41,038 nt of DNA from Candidatus Gastranaerophilales bacterium. GTDB taxonomy: Bacteria > Cyanobacteriota > Vampirovibrionia > Gastranaerophilales > Gastranaerophilaceae. The DNA lies in the NCBI GenBank assembly GCA_944322555.1, contig CALUPJ010000015.1:1-41038 (forward strand), given 5' to 3'. The position numbers were made by a program, and so were the translations under genes. The notes below the pieces were generated by a model. That model saw nothing but the letters and a program-made list of their open reading frames with translations, did not search any database and was not told the origin of the DNA. Of the stretch, positions 9,505 through 18,287 are shown one piece after another (position 1 is the first letter of the stretch; the number at the start of each line of letters is the position of its first letter).

Positions 9505-10851
9505 TTAAATATCAACTCCAGACATCATATCTATAAGGGTGTCAATAGTATTTTGCATGCTTACGCTGTCAGTAGTTCTTTGCTGTAAGAAAGCATTTAT
9601 TTTAGGCATCATTTCTATTGCCGTATCCAGCTTGGGATTTGTTCCGGGTTGATACATCCCTACATCAATTAAGTCTTTATTCTCTCTGTATAAAGCCATA
9701 ATTTTCCGGAGTTTTGCGGCAGCTTCTTTATGAGGCTGTGAAGCTATTGCCGACATAAGCCTTGAAATACTTCCCAAAATATCGATTGCCGGATAATGGT
9801 TTGCTTCCGCAACTTTTCTGGATAAGAAAATGTGTCCGTCAGTAATACCGCGTACCGTATCTACAATAGGATCATTTATGTCGTCGCCTTCCATTAATAC
9901 CGTATAAAATGCCGTAATGGAGCCTTTGGGGCTGTTACCTGCTCTCTCGAGAGCTTTCTGAAGCCAGGAGAATATTGAAGGCGGATAACCTTTCATCGTT
10001 GGCGGCTCTCCGATAGACAGCCCTACTTCGCGTCCTGCCATAGCACATCTTGTAATGGTATCCGTCATTAAAAATACTTTTTTGCCTTGATCTCTGAAAT
10101 ATTCACAAACTGCGGTTGCAGTAAGCAGACATTTTTGTCTGATTAACGGAGGCTGGTCTCCCGTTGAACATACAAGCACGGATTTTTTCATACCCTCTGG
10201 TCCCAGGGCATCTTCAACAAATTCTTTAACTTCCCGGCCGCGTTCTCCAATCAAAGCAACCACGTTAACATCCGCATCCGAATTTCTTGCAATCATACCG
10301 AGAAGAGTGCTTTTCCCGACTCCTGAGCCTGCAAATAAACCCATACGCTGTCCGCAGCCGAAAGTCAGGCAGGCATCTATTGCACGAACACCGGTAGAAA
10401 ACATTTCTGTAATAATAGGCCTTTCAAAAGGGCCCGGCGGGGGGCCTTCTACCGGACGCCAGAGAGCTCCTTCCGTATTCATTGGTCTGCCATCAATCGG
10501 AACCCCCATAGGATTAATAAGTCTGCCGAGTAAAAAATCTCCAACCGGTATAGTAATAGGCTTTCCTGTTGTTTGAACAAGACTGCCTTGGCCGATGCCG
10601 GCTCCATCATACAAAAGCAGTAATTGTGCCGCATCGCCTTTAAAAGCAACGACTTCAGCGGGTTTTTTCTCCCCGCTTGCAGCTTCTATATAACATAAAT
10701 CACCGATTTTTAAGCCCGGTAATTTAACTTCAACCGTCAAACCGACAAGTTTTGAAACACTGCCTTTAAATTGATACAAATCAAGATTTTCGATTTTATC
10801 ATGAACTTTTGTTTTTAAACTGTCTAAATATTCCTGATTAACCCCATCCAT
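9505..10851 (-). CDS. fliI: FliI/YscN-family type III export ATPase
   Basis: Hexameric ATPase that energises the flagellar or injectisome export gate. The Walker A motif GLFAGSGVGKST lies near residue 180 and a Walker B-like VFLMTDTITR follows. ALIGERGREVKEF, the LSIGEPPTMKGYPPS loop and SRLMSAIASQPH near the C-terminus are typical of FliI/YscN rather than F1 beta (the F-type acidic DELSEED is absent). The 448-residue length is normal. There is no Shine-Dalgarno; instead a TTTACC-17 nt-TAAAAT promoter ends 7 nt before the ATG, so the mRNA is probably leaderless. No other flagellar or secretion gene is in the window, and the gene heads an operon continuing into a coiled-coil protein and alpha-glucan genes. 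It may serve a flagellum encoded elsewhere or a reduced apparatus. Confidence 0.93.
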   Translation of the reverse strand: MDGVNQEYLDSLKTKVHDKIENLDLYQFKGSVSKLVGLTVEVKLPGLKIGDLCYIEAASGEKKPAEVVAFKGDAAQLLLLYDGAGIGQGSLVQTTGKPITIPVGDFLLGRLINPMGVPIDGRPMNTEGALWRPVEGPPPGPFERPIITEMFSTGVRAIDACLTFGCGQRMGLFAGSGVGKSTLLGMIARNSDADVNVVALIGERGREVKEFVEDALGPEGMKKSVLVCSTGDQPPLIRQKCLLTATAVCEYFRDQGKKVFLMTDTITRCAMAGREVGLSIGEPPTMKGYPPSIFSWLQKALERAGNSPKGSITAFYTVLMEGDDINDPIVDTVRGITDGHIFLSRKVAEANHYPAIDILGSISRLMSAIASQPHKEAAAKLRKIMALYRENKDLIDVGMYQPGTNPKLDTAIEMMPKINAFLQQRTTDSVSMQNTIDTLIDMMSGVDI

Positions 10852-10858
10852 GTTTTAT

Positions 10859-10887
10859 ATTTTATCATATATTGCATTTTCGGTAAA
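10859..10887 (-). promoter_or_regulatory. Promoter of the fliI-epimerase-glgA operon
   Basis: On the minus strand TTTACC (4 of 6 match to TTGACA) is followed by a 17-nt spacer and TAAAAT. The -10 box ends 7 nt before the fliI ATG, so the predicted start of transcription coincides with the start codon. Confidence 0.55.
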
Positions 10888-10894
10888 TATAAAA

Positions 10895-11983
10895 CTAAGA
10901 CTCTAAAAACTCTGATAAAATGATATTACTGATAAGAACTCCATGTATATTTAAGGTATAGCCTTCATTTGTTTTTTCGATATAATCCGAATATTTTTTT
11001 AAAATATTTTCGTACTTTGTTTCAAAATCCAGCCCAAACTGTTTTTTTATTTTTTTTATATTAATGCCGGCTTTTTTTCTAAAACCCAGAATAATTTCTT
11101 CTTCAAGTTTTTCCGTTTTTGATAAATGATGTTTATAAACAGGTAAAACAGGATTTTTAATATATTCATCAATATCAATGGTATTAGAATATCTTATACC
11201 GTTAATATACCCGTGGGCAGCGGCACCAAATCCATAATATTCTCCATTATTCCAATAATTTAAATTGTGTCGCGACTCAAATCCGTGGCGTGCAAAATTA
11301 CTGATTTCATAACGATAAAAACCCTCATTTTCCAAATACTCATTTATAAATTCATACATATCCGCCTGGCAGTCTTCATCAGGAATACCGGACGGGATAG
11401 CAGCAGGGTTCCTGCCCCAAAATGACTCATTTTCAATTTTCAAACCGTATGTTGAAATATGTTGTATATCCAGTTTTAAAAATTTTCCCAAATCTTGCAT
11501 AAGCCCTTCTTTAGTCTGCAAAGGAAGCCCGTATATTAAATCAAGACTTATATTATTAAGTCCTGCGCTTTTAGCTGCGGAAACCGCTTTTGTTATATCA
11601 TCCGATGAATGACGCCTGCCGATAATTTTCAGAATATTGTCGTCAAAAGTCTGCGAACCTATGCTTAGACGATTAATCCCGCACTCTTTTAAATCTTTGA
11701 TACAATCCGCATCATCCGGATTAAGTTCTAACGTGATTTCCGCATCAGGTTTATAATTGAAGCTCTTTACAACTTTTGACAGAAGTGCTTTCGATAACAG
11801 CGAAGGTGTACCGCCGCCCAAATACAATGTTTTTAGCGGTTCTCCTGCATAACGAACGCTTATTTCTTTTAATAAAGCTTTTATATATTGTTCTTCTAAA
11901 TCCATACGATTAAATGATATAAAAGAACAATATTTGCATTTGGATTTACAAAACGGTATATGAATATAAACACTTTCCGGCAT
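10895..11983 (-). CDS. hemW: HemW-type radical SAM protein (heme chaperone)
   Basis: Radical SAM protein of the coproporphyrinogen-oxidase-like group. IPFCKSKCKYCSF holds the CX3CX2C cluster ligands; the residue after the third Cys is Ser-Phe, so the extra Cys of true HemN is missing, favouring HemW (heme insertion) over coproporphyrinogen dehydrogenase. LYLGGGTPSLL and ELNPDDADCIKDL are the next conserved segments, and HNLNYWNNGEYYGFGAAAHGY is characteristic of HemW. The 362 residues fit HemW (about 380) better than HemN (about 455). Its ATG overlaps the ftsQ stop by one base, so it is the last gene of the mur-ddl-ftsQ operon. Confidence 0.88.
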   Translation of the reverse strand: MPESVYIHIPFCKSKCKYCSFISFNRMDLEEQYIKALLKEISVRYAGEPLKTLYLGGGTPSLLSKALLSKVVKSFNYKPDAEITLELNPDDADCIKDLKECGINRLSIGSQTFDDNILKIIGRRHSSDDITKAVSAAKSAGLNNISLDLIYGLPLQTKEGLMQDLGKFLKLDIQHISTYGLKIENESFWGRNPAAIPSGIPDEDCQADMYEFINEYLENEGFYRYEISNFARHGFESRHNLNYWNNGEYYGFGAAAHGYINGIRYSNTIDIDEYIKNPVLPVYKHHLSKTEKLEEEIILGFRKKAGINIKKIKKQFGLDFETKYENILKKYSDYIEKTNEGYTLNIHGVLISNIILSEFLES

Positions 11984-12825
11984 TATTCGTCCAATTTAAT
12001 ATAATTTTCATCCCATCTGAGGTCGATATATTTAACTTTTTTATTAAGCATTTTTACCTGCGGAAGCAGTGAAGGTAGTCTTTGTATCTTATCAAAAGTT
12101 CCCGCATTAAAACTTCCGAGTCTTATGTTGGCTGTCGGTATTTTTACATACACATCTTTAGGGTTTCTGTAATCTATATATTCAACAGGTTCCCCCGAGT
12201 CTGTTTCAACCATTAATGCAAGTTTTCTGAAATTAAGAATTTTAGTCTTATCCCAATTCCTGTAATCGTCGCCGCTTCCGTATGTTATAACCTTAACTGT
12301 CTTAAATCCGTCTGTAAGCGGCATGTATTCACGTCCTATAAGTTTGCCGTCCGAAGAGAAAAACGCAATAGGCGGAACTTCCGTATCCGGCGAAATTAAG
12401 ACGGCTGGAGTACGTTCTATTATTATTATCTGCAATCTTGCGGGGAACCAGAAGCGTCTTATATATACATCTCTTACCGGTTCTAATTGCATTATACTTT
12501 TTTTTAGGTTATCCGTTTTTACAAGGAATATCGGCTGTAAAGGCACCTGATTTCTTCTTAATGCGGATAGAACTTTTTGAGACGGAACTATTCTGTTATT
12601 TACAATTTCAAGTGCAGGGCTGCTTAAACTGTCAAAAGCATTCTTATGTAATCTCCATTGCGGCATTTTCAAAATTATAAAACAAAGTGATATCATAAAA
12701 ATGATAATAAAGAATTTCCACAATGCACGCAATTGATTAAGGCGTCTTTGTGAACGTCTTATTTGCCTCTGCATTTTGGCCTGCTGCAATCGTCTGTTTT
12801 GATGATATCTCGGATGCTCTTCCAT
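11983..12825 (-). CDS. ftsQ: Cell-division protein FtsQ/DivIB
   Basis: Bitopic membrane protein that links early and late divisome proteins and the FtsW/FtsI septal synthase. It begins with about 35 basic residues (RRLQQAKMQRQIRRSQRR), then one transmembrane helix (FFIIIFMISLCFIILKM, about residues 39-55), then an extracytoplasmic part. This contains a POTRA-like domain (VKTDNLKKSIMQLEPVRDVYIRR) and the ERTPAVLI motif typical of FtsQ. The 280-residue length is normal. The ATG overlaps the ddl stop by one base, and placement after murC-murB-ddl is the classic dcw order, though ftsA and ftsZ do not follow. Confidence 0.88.
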   Translation of the reverse strand: MEEHPRYHQNRRLQQAKMQRQIRRSQRRLNQLRALWKFFIIIFMISLCFIILKMPQWRLHKNAFDSLSSPALEIVNNRIVPSQKVLSALRRNQVPLQPIFLVKTDNLKKSIMQLEPVRDVYIRRFWFPARLQIIIIERTPAVLISPDTEVPPIAFFSSDGKLIGREYMPLTDGFKTVKVITYGSGDDYRNWDKTKILNFRKLALMVETDSGEPVEYIDYRNPKDVYVKIPTANIRLGSFNAGTFDKIQRLPSLLPQVKMLNKKVKYIDLRWDENYIKLDE

Positions 12826-13763
12826 TATTTATTCAATCCTACACTGTTAAGTATCATTAATACAAGATTGTCATAATCAATTCCGCAGACTTTTGCCTGA
12901 GCTGGTAAATCACTTGTATCCGTCATTCCCGGATTGGTGTTAATTTCAAGGAAATAAGGCTTGTCATCTTTTATCATAAAATCTACTCTTGAAACACCGG
13001 AGCATCCGGCAAGTGTATGAGCTTCAACGGCAATTTTCTTTGTTAAATCGGAAGCTTCTTTTGAAAGTCCTGTTGCCGGTACGATAAATTCAGACAACCC
13101 TTTTGTGTATTTAGCTTCCAAATCGTACCACTCGGTTTTAGTTCTTATTTCAAGAATTTCAGTTGCAAAAGGTTTGCCGTCTTTTTCCAAAACTCCTACA
13201 GTTGCAAAAAAACCATCGATAAATTCTTCAATAAGAACTTCATCATTGTATTTACGGGCCTCGCTTACGGCATCAAACAATTCTCCGTCACAGTTTATTT
13301 TGCTCATACCGTAACTTGAACCTTCGGAAACAGGTTTTACCATAAGCGGGTATTCCAGTTCGCGAACTTTTTCCGCCGGATTTTCTCCCGGAAGCAAATA
13401 TACAGATTTTATCAAAGGTACTATTGAATTTTTGAGAACTCTTTTGGTAAATTCTTTGTTCATACATATGGCACTCGACATTACACCGCAACCTGTGTAC
13501 GGAATTCTCATAATCTCCAAAACACCCTGTATGCAGCCGTCTTCACCGTATTTCCCGTGCAGTGTGTTATAAGCATACTCAAAACCTTTTAAGTCATCCA
13601 TAACATCAGGGCTTACATCCACGATTTCGGAATTTTTATAGCCAAGCCTGTGTAATGCTGCAAGAATATTTTTACCGGAGCGAAGTGAAACTTCTCTTTC
13701 TGATGACATACCTCCGCATAAAACAGCTATTTTTGCGTCTTTGTTTTGTATAGTATATTGCAT
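12825..13763 (-). CDS. ddl: D-alanine--D-alanine ligase
   Basis: ATP-grasp enzyme making the D-Ala-D-Ala dipeptide for peptidoglycan. VLCGGMSSEREVSLRSG, NTLHGKYGEDGCIQGVLE and IPYTGCGVMSSAICMNK are N-terminal and central signatures. YPLMVKPVSEGSSYGMSK binds ATP, and PYFLEINTNPGMTDTSDLP contains the metal-binding Glu and Asn. Its 312 residues are typical of the short DdlB type. The start at 13763 lies inside murB (37-nt overlap) with AGGAAG 5 nt upstream, so translation is likely coupled to murB. Confidence 0.95.
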   Translation of the reverse strand: MQYTIQNKDAKIAVLCGGMSSEREVSLRSGKNILAALHRLGYKNSEIVDVSPDVMDDLKGFEYAYNTLHGKYGEDGCIQGVLEIMRIPYTGCGVMSSAICMNKEFTKRVLKNSIVPLIKSVYLLPGENPAEKVRELEYPLMVKPVSEGSSYGMSKINCDGELFDAVSEARKYNDEVLIEEFIDGFFATVGVLEKDGKPFATEILEIRTKTEWYDLEAKYTKGLSEFIVPATGLSKEASDLTKKIAVEAHTLAGCSGVSRVDFMIKDDKPYFLEINTNPGMTDTSDLPAQAKVCGIDYDNLVLMILNSVGLNK

Positions 13764-14638
13764 AATTCTTCCTCTTTTTCCGTTTTATTACCGATAAAAA
13801 TAATTTCCGGTTTTAATTCTATTGTATAAGTATCTTTAACAGCCTGATACATTTTAACCATAAGTTCCAAAACATCTTCTGAAGATGCATTGCCTTTATT
13901 TACTATAAAATTCGCATGTTTTTCCCATACTTTGACATTGGGCATATCAAAACTTTTGACGCCTGCTTTATCCAAAAGCCGTCCGGCAGAATCATTTTCA
14001 GGATTTTTGAAAACGCTTCCGGCGTTTGGTTCTTTCAAAGAAGGCTGAACGGTTTTTCTGAAATTTAAATTTCTGTCCATTAATCCTTTGATATCTTCCT
14101 GCGGAAGTTTTTTTAAATCAAACTCGGCAGACAAAAGAATAAAACGTCCTTCGTGTAAGATTGAATGCCTGTATGAAAAATCCATTTCTTCTTTAGTTTT
14201 AAAAACAATTTCTTTATTCTCTTTATCAAATAAACAGCATAAGGTTAAAACATCTGCAATACACTGTCCGTGAGCACCTGCATTCATATAAACGGCTCCG
14301 CCCAGAGTTCCCGGAAGCCCGATTAAAAACTCAAACCCGCCTAATGAAGCTTCTCCCGCTTTTTGGGAAGCCAGAGGATCCTTAACTCCGCAGTCTGCAA
14401 TAATTTTGGTACCTTTTATATCAAAATTTTTCATTTCGGTTGTTAAGATAACATTTCCGTTATATCCGTTTGAAGAAAATAAAACATCTGAACAGCTTCC
14501 GAGAATGATATAGTCATCAAGATCTCTTAAAAGTTTTGTAAATTCTTCCAAATTTTCAGGCAGATACAATTTTTTTACTCTGCCTCCGATTTTAAATGTC
14601 GTTAAATTCTTAATCTCAAAATCTTCTTTTATTAGCAA
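13727..14638 (-). CDS. murB: UDP-N-acetylenolpyruvoylglucosamine reductase
   Basis: FAD enzyme reducing UDP-GlcNAc-enolpyruvate to UDP-MurNAc with NADPH. LTTFKIGGRVKK is the conserved N-terminal FAD-domain segment. GLPGTLGGAVYMNAGAHG binds the flavin pyrophosphate. FRKTVQPSLKEPNAGSVFKN contains the active-site Ser region of MurB, and NVKVWEKHANFIVNKGNAS is the C-terminal signature. At 303 residues it is the shorter type II form. The start is TTG at 14638, with AAAGG 8 nt upstream. It lies 15 nt after murC and overlaps ddl. Confidence 0.95.
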   Translation of the reverse strand: MLIKEDFEIKNLTTFKIGGRVKKLYLPENLEEFTKLLRDLDDYIILGSCSDVLFSSNGYNGNVILTTEMKNFDIKGTKIIADCGVKDPLASQKAGEASLGGFEFLIGLPGTLGGAVYMNAGAHGQCIADVLTLCCLFDKENKEIVFKTKEEMDFSYRHSILHEGRFILLSAEFDLKKLPQEDIKGLMDRNLNFRKTVQPSLKEPNAGSVFKNPENDSAGRLLDKAGVKSFDMPNVKVWEKHANFIVNKGNASSEDVLELMVKMYQAVKDTYTIELKPEIIFIGNKTEKEEELCNILYKTKTQK

Positions 14639-14653
14639 CGCTTTATCCTTTTT

Positions 14654-16009
14654 CTAATGTGCACTTATTAATTTATTCAATGTTTTCAAGTTCTTACCCA
14701 GTGTTGTTATGGTTCCGGCACCTAAACCAATTACAATATCCCCCTGCCGGAGTGTCGGCAGTAGTTTTTGGGCAACGGTTTCCATATCCCCTTTTATATA
14801 TTCCGCTCCTGATAAATCTGCGGCAAAAGCCTCTCCTGTTATACCTGATATCTCGTCTTCAGAAGCCGAATATACATCTGTTACAACAACTCTTTCCGCT
14901 GAATCAAAAGATTTTTTAAATTCATTCCACAAAGATTTTAGTCTTGTATATCTGTGCGGCTGAAAAACTGCAACAATATGTTCTTTCCCGAATTTAAGCG
15001 CAGCAGCATCAAGCGTGGCTTTGATTTCTGTCGGGTGATGTGCATAATCGTCATAGATGTCAAAACCGTTAATTTCACATACTTTTTGGAAACGTCTTCC
15101 CATTCCGGAGAACGGTGTAAAGAATTCCGCAAGATTTTTTGCTTCAATACCGCTTTCACTAAGCGCTGTAATCACTGCAAGAGCGTTATAAACATTATGT
15201 TCTCCCGCAAGTTGTATTTTAAATTCTCCCAGCAGGTTACCTTTATGATAGACGTTAAATGCTGTGCCTTCTTTTGTATAATTTATATTTTCAGCCGTAT
15301 AATCCGCATTTCTTAAACCGAAGGTTATAAAATCTCCCTTAAGAAGTTTGATTCCCTCATTATCATTATTAACAATTACCTTTGAAGCATTTGACACGGC
15401 TTTATTAAATGTTTCTGTCAAATCGCTCATTCCGTTTTTATAAAAATCAAGATGGTCTTCTTCAAGATTATTAATAACAAGAATATCCGGATTATATTTA
15501 ACAATAGTCCCGTCACTTTCATCCAGTTCGGCTATGAAATACTTGCCGTCTTTATGTTGAGCATTGGTACCCAGCTCCGGAACAATACCTCCGTCTACGA
15601 AAGAAGGGTTAAGGCCCGCTTTTTCCAATACATAAGAGGCAAATCCGCTTGTTGTTGTTTTTCCGTGAGTTCCCGAAAACCCTATAAAACATTTACCGGC
15701 TTTCTGAGCCGATTCTGCAATCTTTTCCAGTAAATCAGAACGATGATATATTTTTAGCCCGAGCTCTTTTGCTCTGATAACTTCAGGGTTGTTCTCTCTG
15801 ATTGCTGTGCTTTTTATTATAATAGCATCATCAGGCACATTTTCCGCATTGTGACCTATAAAAATTTTGGCGCCTAGTTCGCGCAAGTTTGCTATATACT
15901 TACTATCCGCAATATCGGAACCGGATACGGTATGACCATCTTCTAAAAGATATTTTGCAAGTCCGCTCATCCCGATTCCGCCGATTGCTATAAAATGATA
16001 CTTTCCCAC
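14654..16009 (-). CDS. murC: UDP-N-acetylmuramate--L-alanine ligase
   Basis: Adds L-Ala to UDP-MurNAc, the first amino-acid step of the peptide stem. IGGIGMSGLAKYLLEDGHTVSGSD is the N-terminal Rossmann-like loop; GFSGTHGKTTTSG is the ATP P-loop, and HHPTEIKATL plus FQPHRYTRLKSLWNEF are strong MurC signatures. The 451-residue length is typical. The start is GTG at 16009, with GAGG 8 nt upstream. It is the first gene of the murC-murB-ddl-ftsQ-hemW operon, separated from rsmD by about 60 nt containing a promoter-like element. Confidence 0.96.
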   Translation of the reverse strand: MGKYHFIAIGGIGMSGLAKYLLEDGHTVSGSDIADSKYIANLRELGAKIFIGHNAENVPDDAIIIKSTAIRENNPEVIRAKELGLKIYHRSDLLEKIAESAQKAGKCFIGFSGTHGKTTTSGFASYVLEKAGLNPSFVDGGIVPELGTNAQHKDGKYFIAELDESDGTIVKYNPDILVINNLEEDHLDFYKNGMSDLTETFNKAVSNASKVIVNNDNEGIKLLKGDFITFGLRNADYTAENINYTKEGTAFNVYHKGNLLGEFKIQLAGEHNVYNALAVITALSESGIEAKNLAEFFTPFSGMGRRFQKVCEINGFDIYDDYAHHPTEIKATLDAAALKFGKEHIVAVFQPHRYTRLKSLWNEFKKSFDSAERVVVTDVYSASEDEISGITGEAFAADLSGAEYIKGDMETVAQKLLPTLRQGDIVIGLGAGTITTLGKNLKTLNKLISAH

Positions 16010-16035
16010 TGTTTTAACCTCTTAATACAAAAAAT

Positions 16036-16065
16036 ATTATAGTATAAATAAAGCCTCTTTTACAA
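16036..16065 (-). promoter_or_regulatory. Candidate promoter for murC operon
   Basis: In the 60-nt gap between rsmD and murC the minus strand carries TTGTAA, an 18-nt spacer and a perfect TATAAT, leaving room for a normal leader with its own Shine-Dalgarno. Confidence 0.45.
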
Positions 16066-16069
16066 CAGT

Positions 16070-16579
16070 TTATGCTTGCAGAAAACTTACCAATTTACCG
16101 CCGTAGTTTTTTTGTTTAATAAGTTCCAATCCCGAAAAGTTTATCTTGTCACTGTGTTCCGCGACTAATATCCGTCCTTTTGCTTTCTGCAAGATACTTT
16201 CATAAATACCGCTCTCGTACGGGGGATCTATATATACCACATCGAACATTTCTTTCGACATTTCAAGCAAATTTTCACTGTTACCGATAACTAAATCGGG
16301 TTTTAATCCGATTGACTCATAATTCTTTTTTATAATCCGGGCGGCTTTGATATTTTTCTCAAAAACTTTTACTCTCTCAAAACCTCTTGATAAGGCTTCC
16401 AGCCCCATAATTCCCGAACCGCCGAAAACATCAAGAAAAGACAAACCTTCAAAGTTTCCGAGAATTGAATATAAAGTGTTAAAAACACCCATTCTGACCT
16501 TTGAAAGCGTTGGCCTTGTAATATTTTCATCAGGTACAATCAGCTTGCGTCCTTTATAAGTCCCTGCCGTTATTATCAT
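16070..16579 (-). CDS. rsmD: 16S rRNA (guanine-966-N2)-methyltransferase
   Basis: Class I SAM methyltransferase modifying 16S rRNA. ITAGTYKGRKL at the N-terminus and TRPTLSKVRMGVFNTL are RsmD-specific. FLDVFGGSGIMGLEALSRG binds SAM, and VYIDPPYESGIY contains the catalytic DPPY of N2-guanine/N6-adenine methylases. At 169 residues it is slightly short but complete. The start overlaps the bioD stop by one base, placing it last in the pnp-rqcP-yqaA-yjbQ-bioD-rsmD operon. Confidence 0.92.
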   Translation of the reverse strand: MIITAGTYKGRKLIVPDENITRPTLSKVRMGVFNTLYSILGNFEGLSFLDVFGGSGIMGLEALSRGFERVKVFEKNIKAARIIKKNYESIGLKPDLVIGNSENLLEMSKEMFDVVYIDPPYESGIYESILQKAKGRILVAEHSDKINFSGLELIKQKNYGGKLVSFLQA

Positions 16580-17292
16580 TAGAGTTCCAGTTTTTCTATT
16601 TTTACGTTAAAAACACTTTCTATATCAATACCGTTTAAAACGGATGTTATTAAATCTTCCGGCGAAAAGCCCGTTTGGAGATGCGGTACCAGACCGAGAA
16701 TTTTTACATTCGTGTATTCTTCTATAACTCTCGGAATAGCATTTAATAAATTTTTCGGGCAGTTATCATAAATATTATTTATAATAACACCTCTTATTTC
16801 CAAACCTTTTTCTTGTGCAGTGTATATGGAAAGTAATGTGTCATTTATGGAGTCTTCGCGCGGAGTTACAATAAACAAAAGCGGAACTTGCAGATGCTTT
16901 ATTAAATCGCTTGTCTGGCATCCGGCTGCCAAAGGGCTCATAATACCGCTGTCTCCGTCCAGTATTGTACAGTCAGAAACTCCGGTAATCCTCTGATATT
17001 CACTGTTTATCAGTTCAATATCTATCGGCTCATTCTCTAATTCAGAGGCAATCAAAGGTTCCATATCTGACTTAAACAAATATGAAAAATGAGTATCTAT
17101 GTAAGGGTCTATAGTTTTTATATAGGTCAAATCGGGAGATTGCATAAATCCGTTTATTTCAATACCGGCTGTTTGTATCGGTTTATAAACGCAGGTTGAA
17201 TATCCCAGACTCTGCATTGTCGCTGCTATTCCGGCGGTTATAAAAGTCTTGCCTTCTTTATGATTAGAAGATGTAATATATAAATTTAGCAT
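16579..17292 (-). CDS. bioD: Dethiobiotin synthetase-like P-loop protein
   Basis: Probably closes the ureido ring of dethiobiotin with ATP and CO2. LYITSSNHKEGKTFITAGIA is a modified P-loop of the BioD/CobQ-like group; the usual TDTxVGKT reads NHKEGKT here. VYKPIQTAGIEINGF matches the BioD KPxxTG element. IVTPREDSINDTLLS and GVIINNIYDN follow the family layout. The 237-residue length fits. A biotin synthase gene lies about 15 kb away, supporting biotin synthesis, but bioA and bioF are not in the window. Because the P-loop is atypical, a related CobB/CobQ-type ATPase is possible. It overlaps yjbQ by 7 nt and rsmD by 1. Confidence 0.75.
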   Translation of the reverse strand: MLNLYITSSNHKEGKTFITAGIAATMQSLGYSTCVYKPIQTAGIEINGFMQSPDLTYIKTIDPYIDTHFSYLFKSDMEPLIASELENEPIDIELINSEYQRITGVSDCTILDGDSGIMSPLAAGCQTSDLIKHLQVPLLFIVTPREDSINDTLLSIYTAQEKGLEIRGVIINNIYDNCPKNLLNAIPRVIEEYTNVKILGLVPHLQTGFSPEDLITSVLNGIDIESVFNVKIEKLEL

Positions 17293-17702
17293 ATTATTTG
17301 TACCGTAATGTTTCTGGAGCGCTGCTTATTGTCAAAATCCAAAAGAACAACCTGCTGCCAGGTTCCGAGATTTAAAAGACCGTCTTTTAAAGCAATATTG
17401 ACAGAACTTCCAACAAGAGCGGCTCTGACATGTGCATATCCGTTCCCATCATGCCATATTTCATCGTGATGATATTCCATTCCTGTCGGTGCTATTCGCT
17501 CTAAAGCTTCTTTTAAATCTTTGACAAGTCCGTTTTCGAATTCAATTGTCGTTACAGCGGAAGTACTCCCCTGTACAGAGACACAAACAAGTGCATTTTT
17601 TAGTTCATGTTGGTACACACAATTTTGTACATGTTTGGTAATATCAATAATGTCGTTATTACCGTTAGTGTTGATTACAAAATGTTCATTTATTACAGTC
17701 AT
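17286..17702 (-). CDS. YjbQ/UPF0047 family protein
   Basis: Small beta-rich protein of the YjbQ family; some members have thiamin-phosphate-synthase-like activity in vitro, but the physiological role is unsettled. Signatures are GSTSAVTTIEFENGLVKDL, EYHHDEIWHDGNGYAHVRAAL (cluster of conserved His/Asp residues) and LNLGTWQQVVLLDFDNKQRSRNI. Its 138 residues are the normal size. The ATG at 17702 is preferred over an open upstream extension because GGGGAAG precedes it. It overlaps the DedA-like gene by 17 nt. Confidence 0.88.
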   Translation of the reverse strand: MTVINEHFVINTNGNNDIIDITKHVQNCVYQHELKNALVCVSVQGSTSAVTTIEFENGLVKDLKEALERIAPTGMEYHHDEIWHDGNGYAHVRAALVGSSVNIALKDGLLNLGTWQQVVLLDFDNKQRSRNITVQIIC

Positions 17703-18279
17703 TTTTCTTCCCCAAAAACGAATGCCGTTTTTTATAAACAATAATACAGAATATAATGATTATAATCGTTACAGCTAAAATTACAAGTTCAAGGTATTTC
17801 TTTACGGCCTCACCGAAAAACATCAAAACGATACTTACAAGATAAAATCTGGCACCTCTTCCGACAAAACTTGCAAGGAAAAATTTCCAAAAATTCATAT
17901 TAAGAATACCGCTTGCAATTGTAAAAATTTTATACGGAATCGGTGTAAACGCTGAAAAGAAAACTGCGAAAGAACCGTACTCGTTATACATTTTCTCAAC
18001 CATATCAAATTTGTCATGATGTTTTCTAAACAAAAAATTGAAAACAGGTCTGCCGCCAAATTTTCCTATAATATATCCGACAGCTCCTCCTATCGCGGAA
18101 GCAATTGTACATACAGTTGCATAATACAAGGCTTTATCGGGCTTTGCCAAATCCATTGCAATAAGCAGAAAATCAGGCGGAGGAATGAGAAAAAAACTCT
18201 CAACGCAAGAATTTATCGCAAGCCCGGGGACTCCCATCGCTTGAAACCAATTATTCATTTCTACAAAAATTTCGTGCAT
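17686..18279 (-). CDS. YqaA/DedA-family (VTT domain) membrane protein
   Basis: Integral membrane protein of the DedA/VTT superfamily, members of which are linked to lipid scrambling and membrane homeostasis. INSCVESFFLIPPPDFLLIA at the N-terminus is the YqaA-type E-S-x-x-x-P-P re-entrant segment. GGAVGYIIGKFGG is the first core glycine motif. AVFFSAFTPIPYKIFTIASG holds the second re-entrant loop, and LASFVGRGARFYL the conserved G-R-x-x-R-[FY]. A C-terminal helix (YLELVILAVTIIIIIF) ends in a basic tail. The 197 residues match YqaA. Confidence 0.88.
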   Translation of the reverse strand: MHEIFVEMNNWFQAMGVPGLAINSCVESFFLIPPPDFLLIAMDLAKPDKALYYATVCTIASAIGGAVGYIIGKFGGRPVFNFLFRKHHDKFDMVEKMYNEYGSFAVFFSAFTPIPYKIFTIASGILNMNFWKFFLASFVGRGARFYLVSIVLMFFGEAVKKYLELVILAVTIIIIIFCIIVYKKRHSFLGKKNDCNK

Positions 18280-18287
18280 ATATCTTC

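Noticed and set aside
14595-14638. MurB N-terminus LTTFKIGG looks like the F-K-G tag
   Set aside because: This segment belongs to the FAD domain and is conserved across the MurB family, so it is not an added tag.
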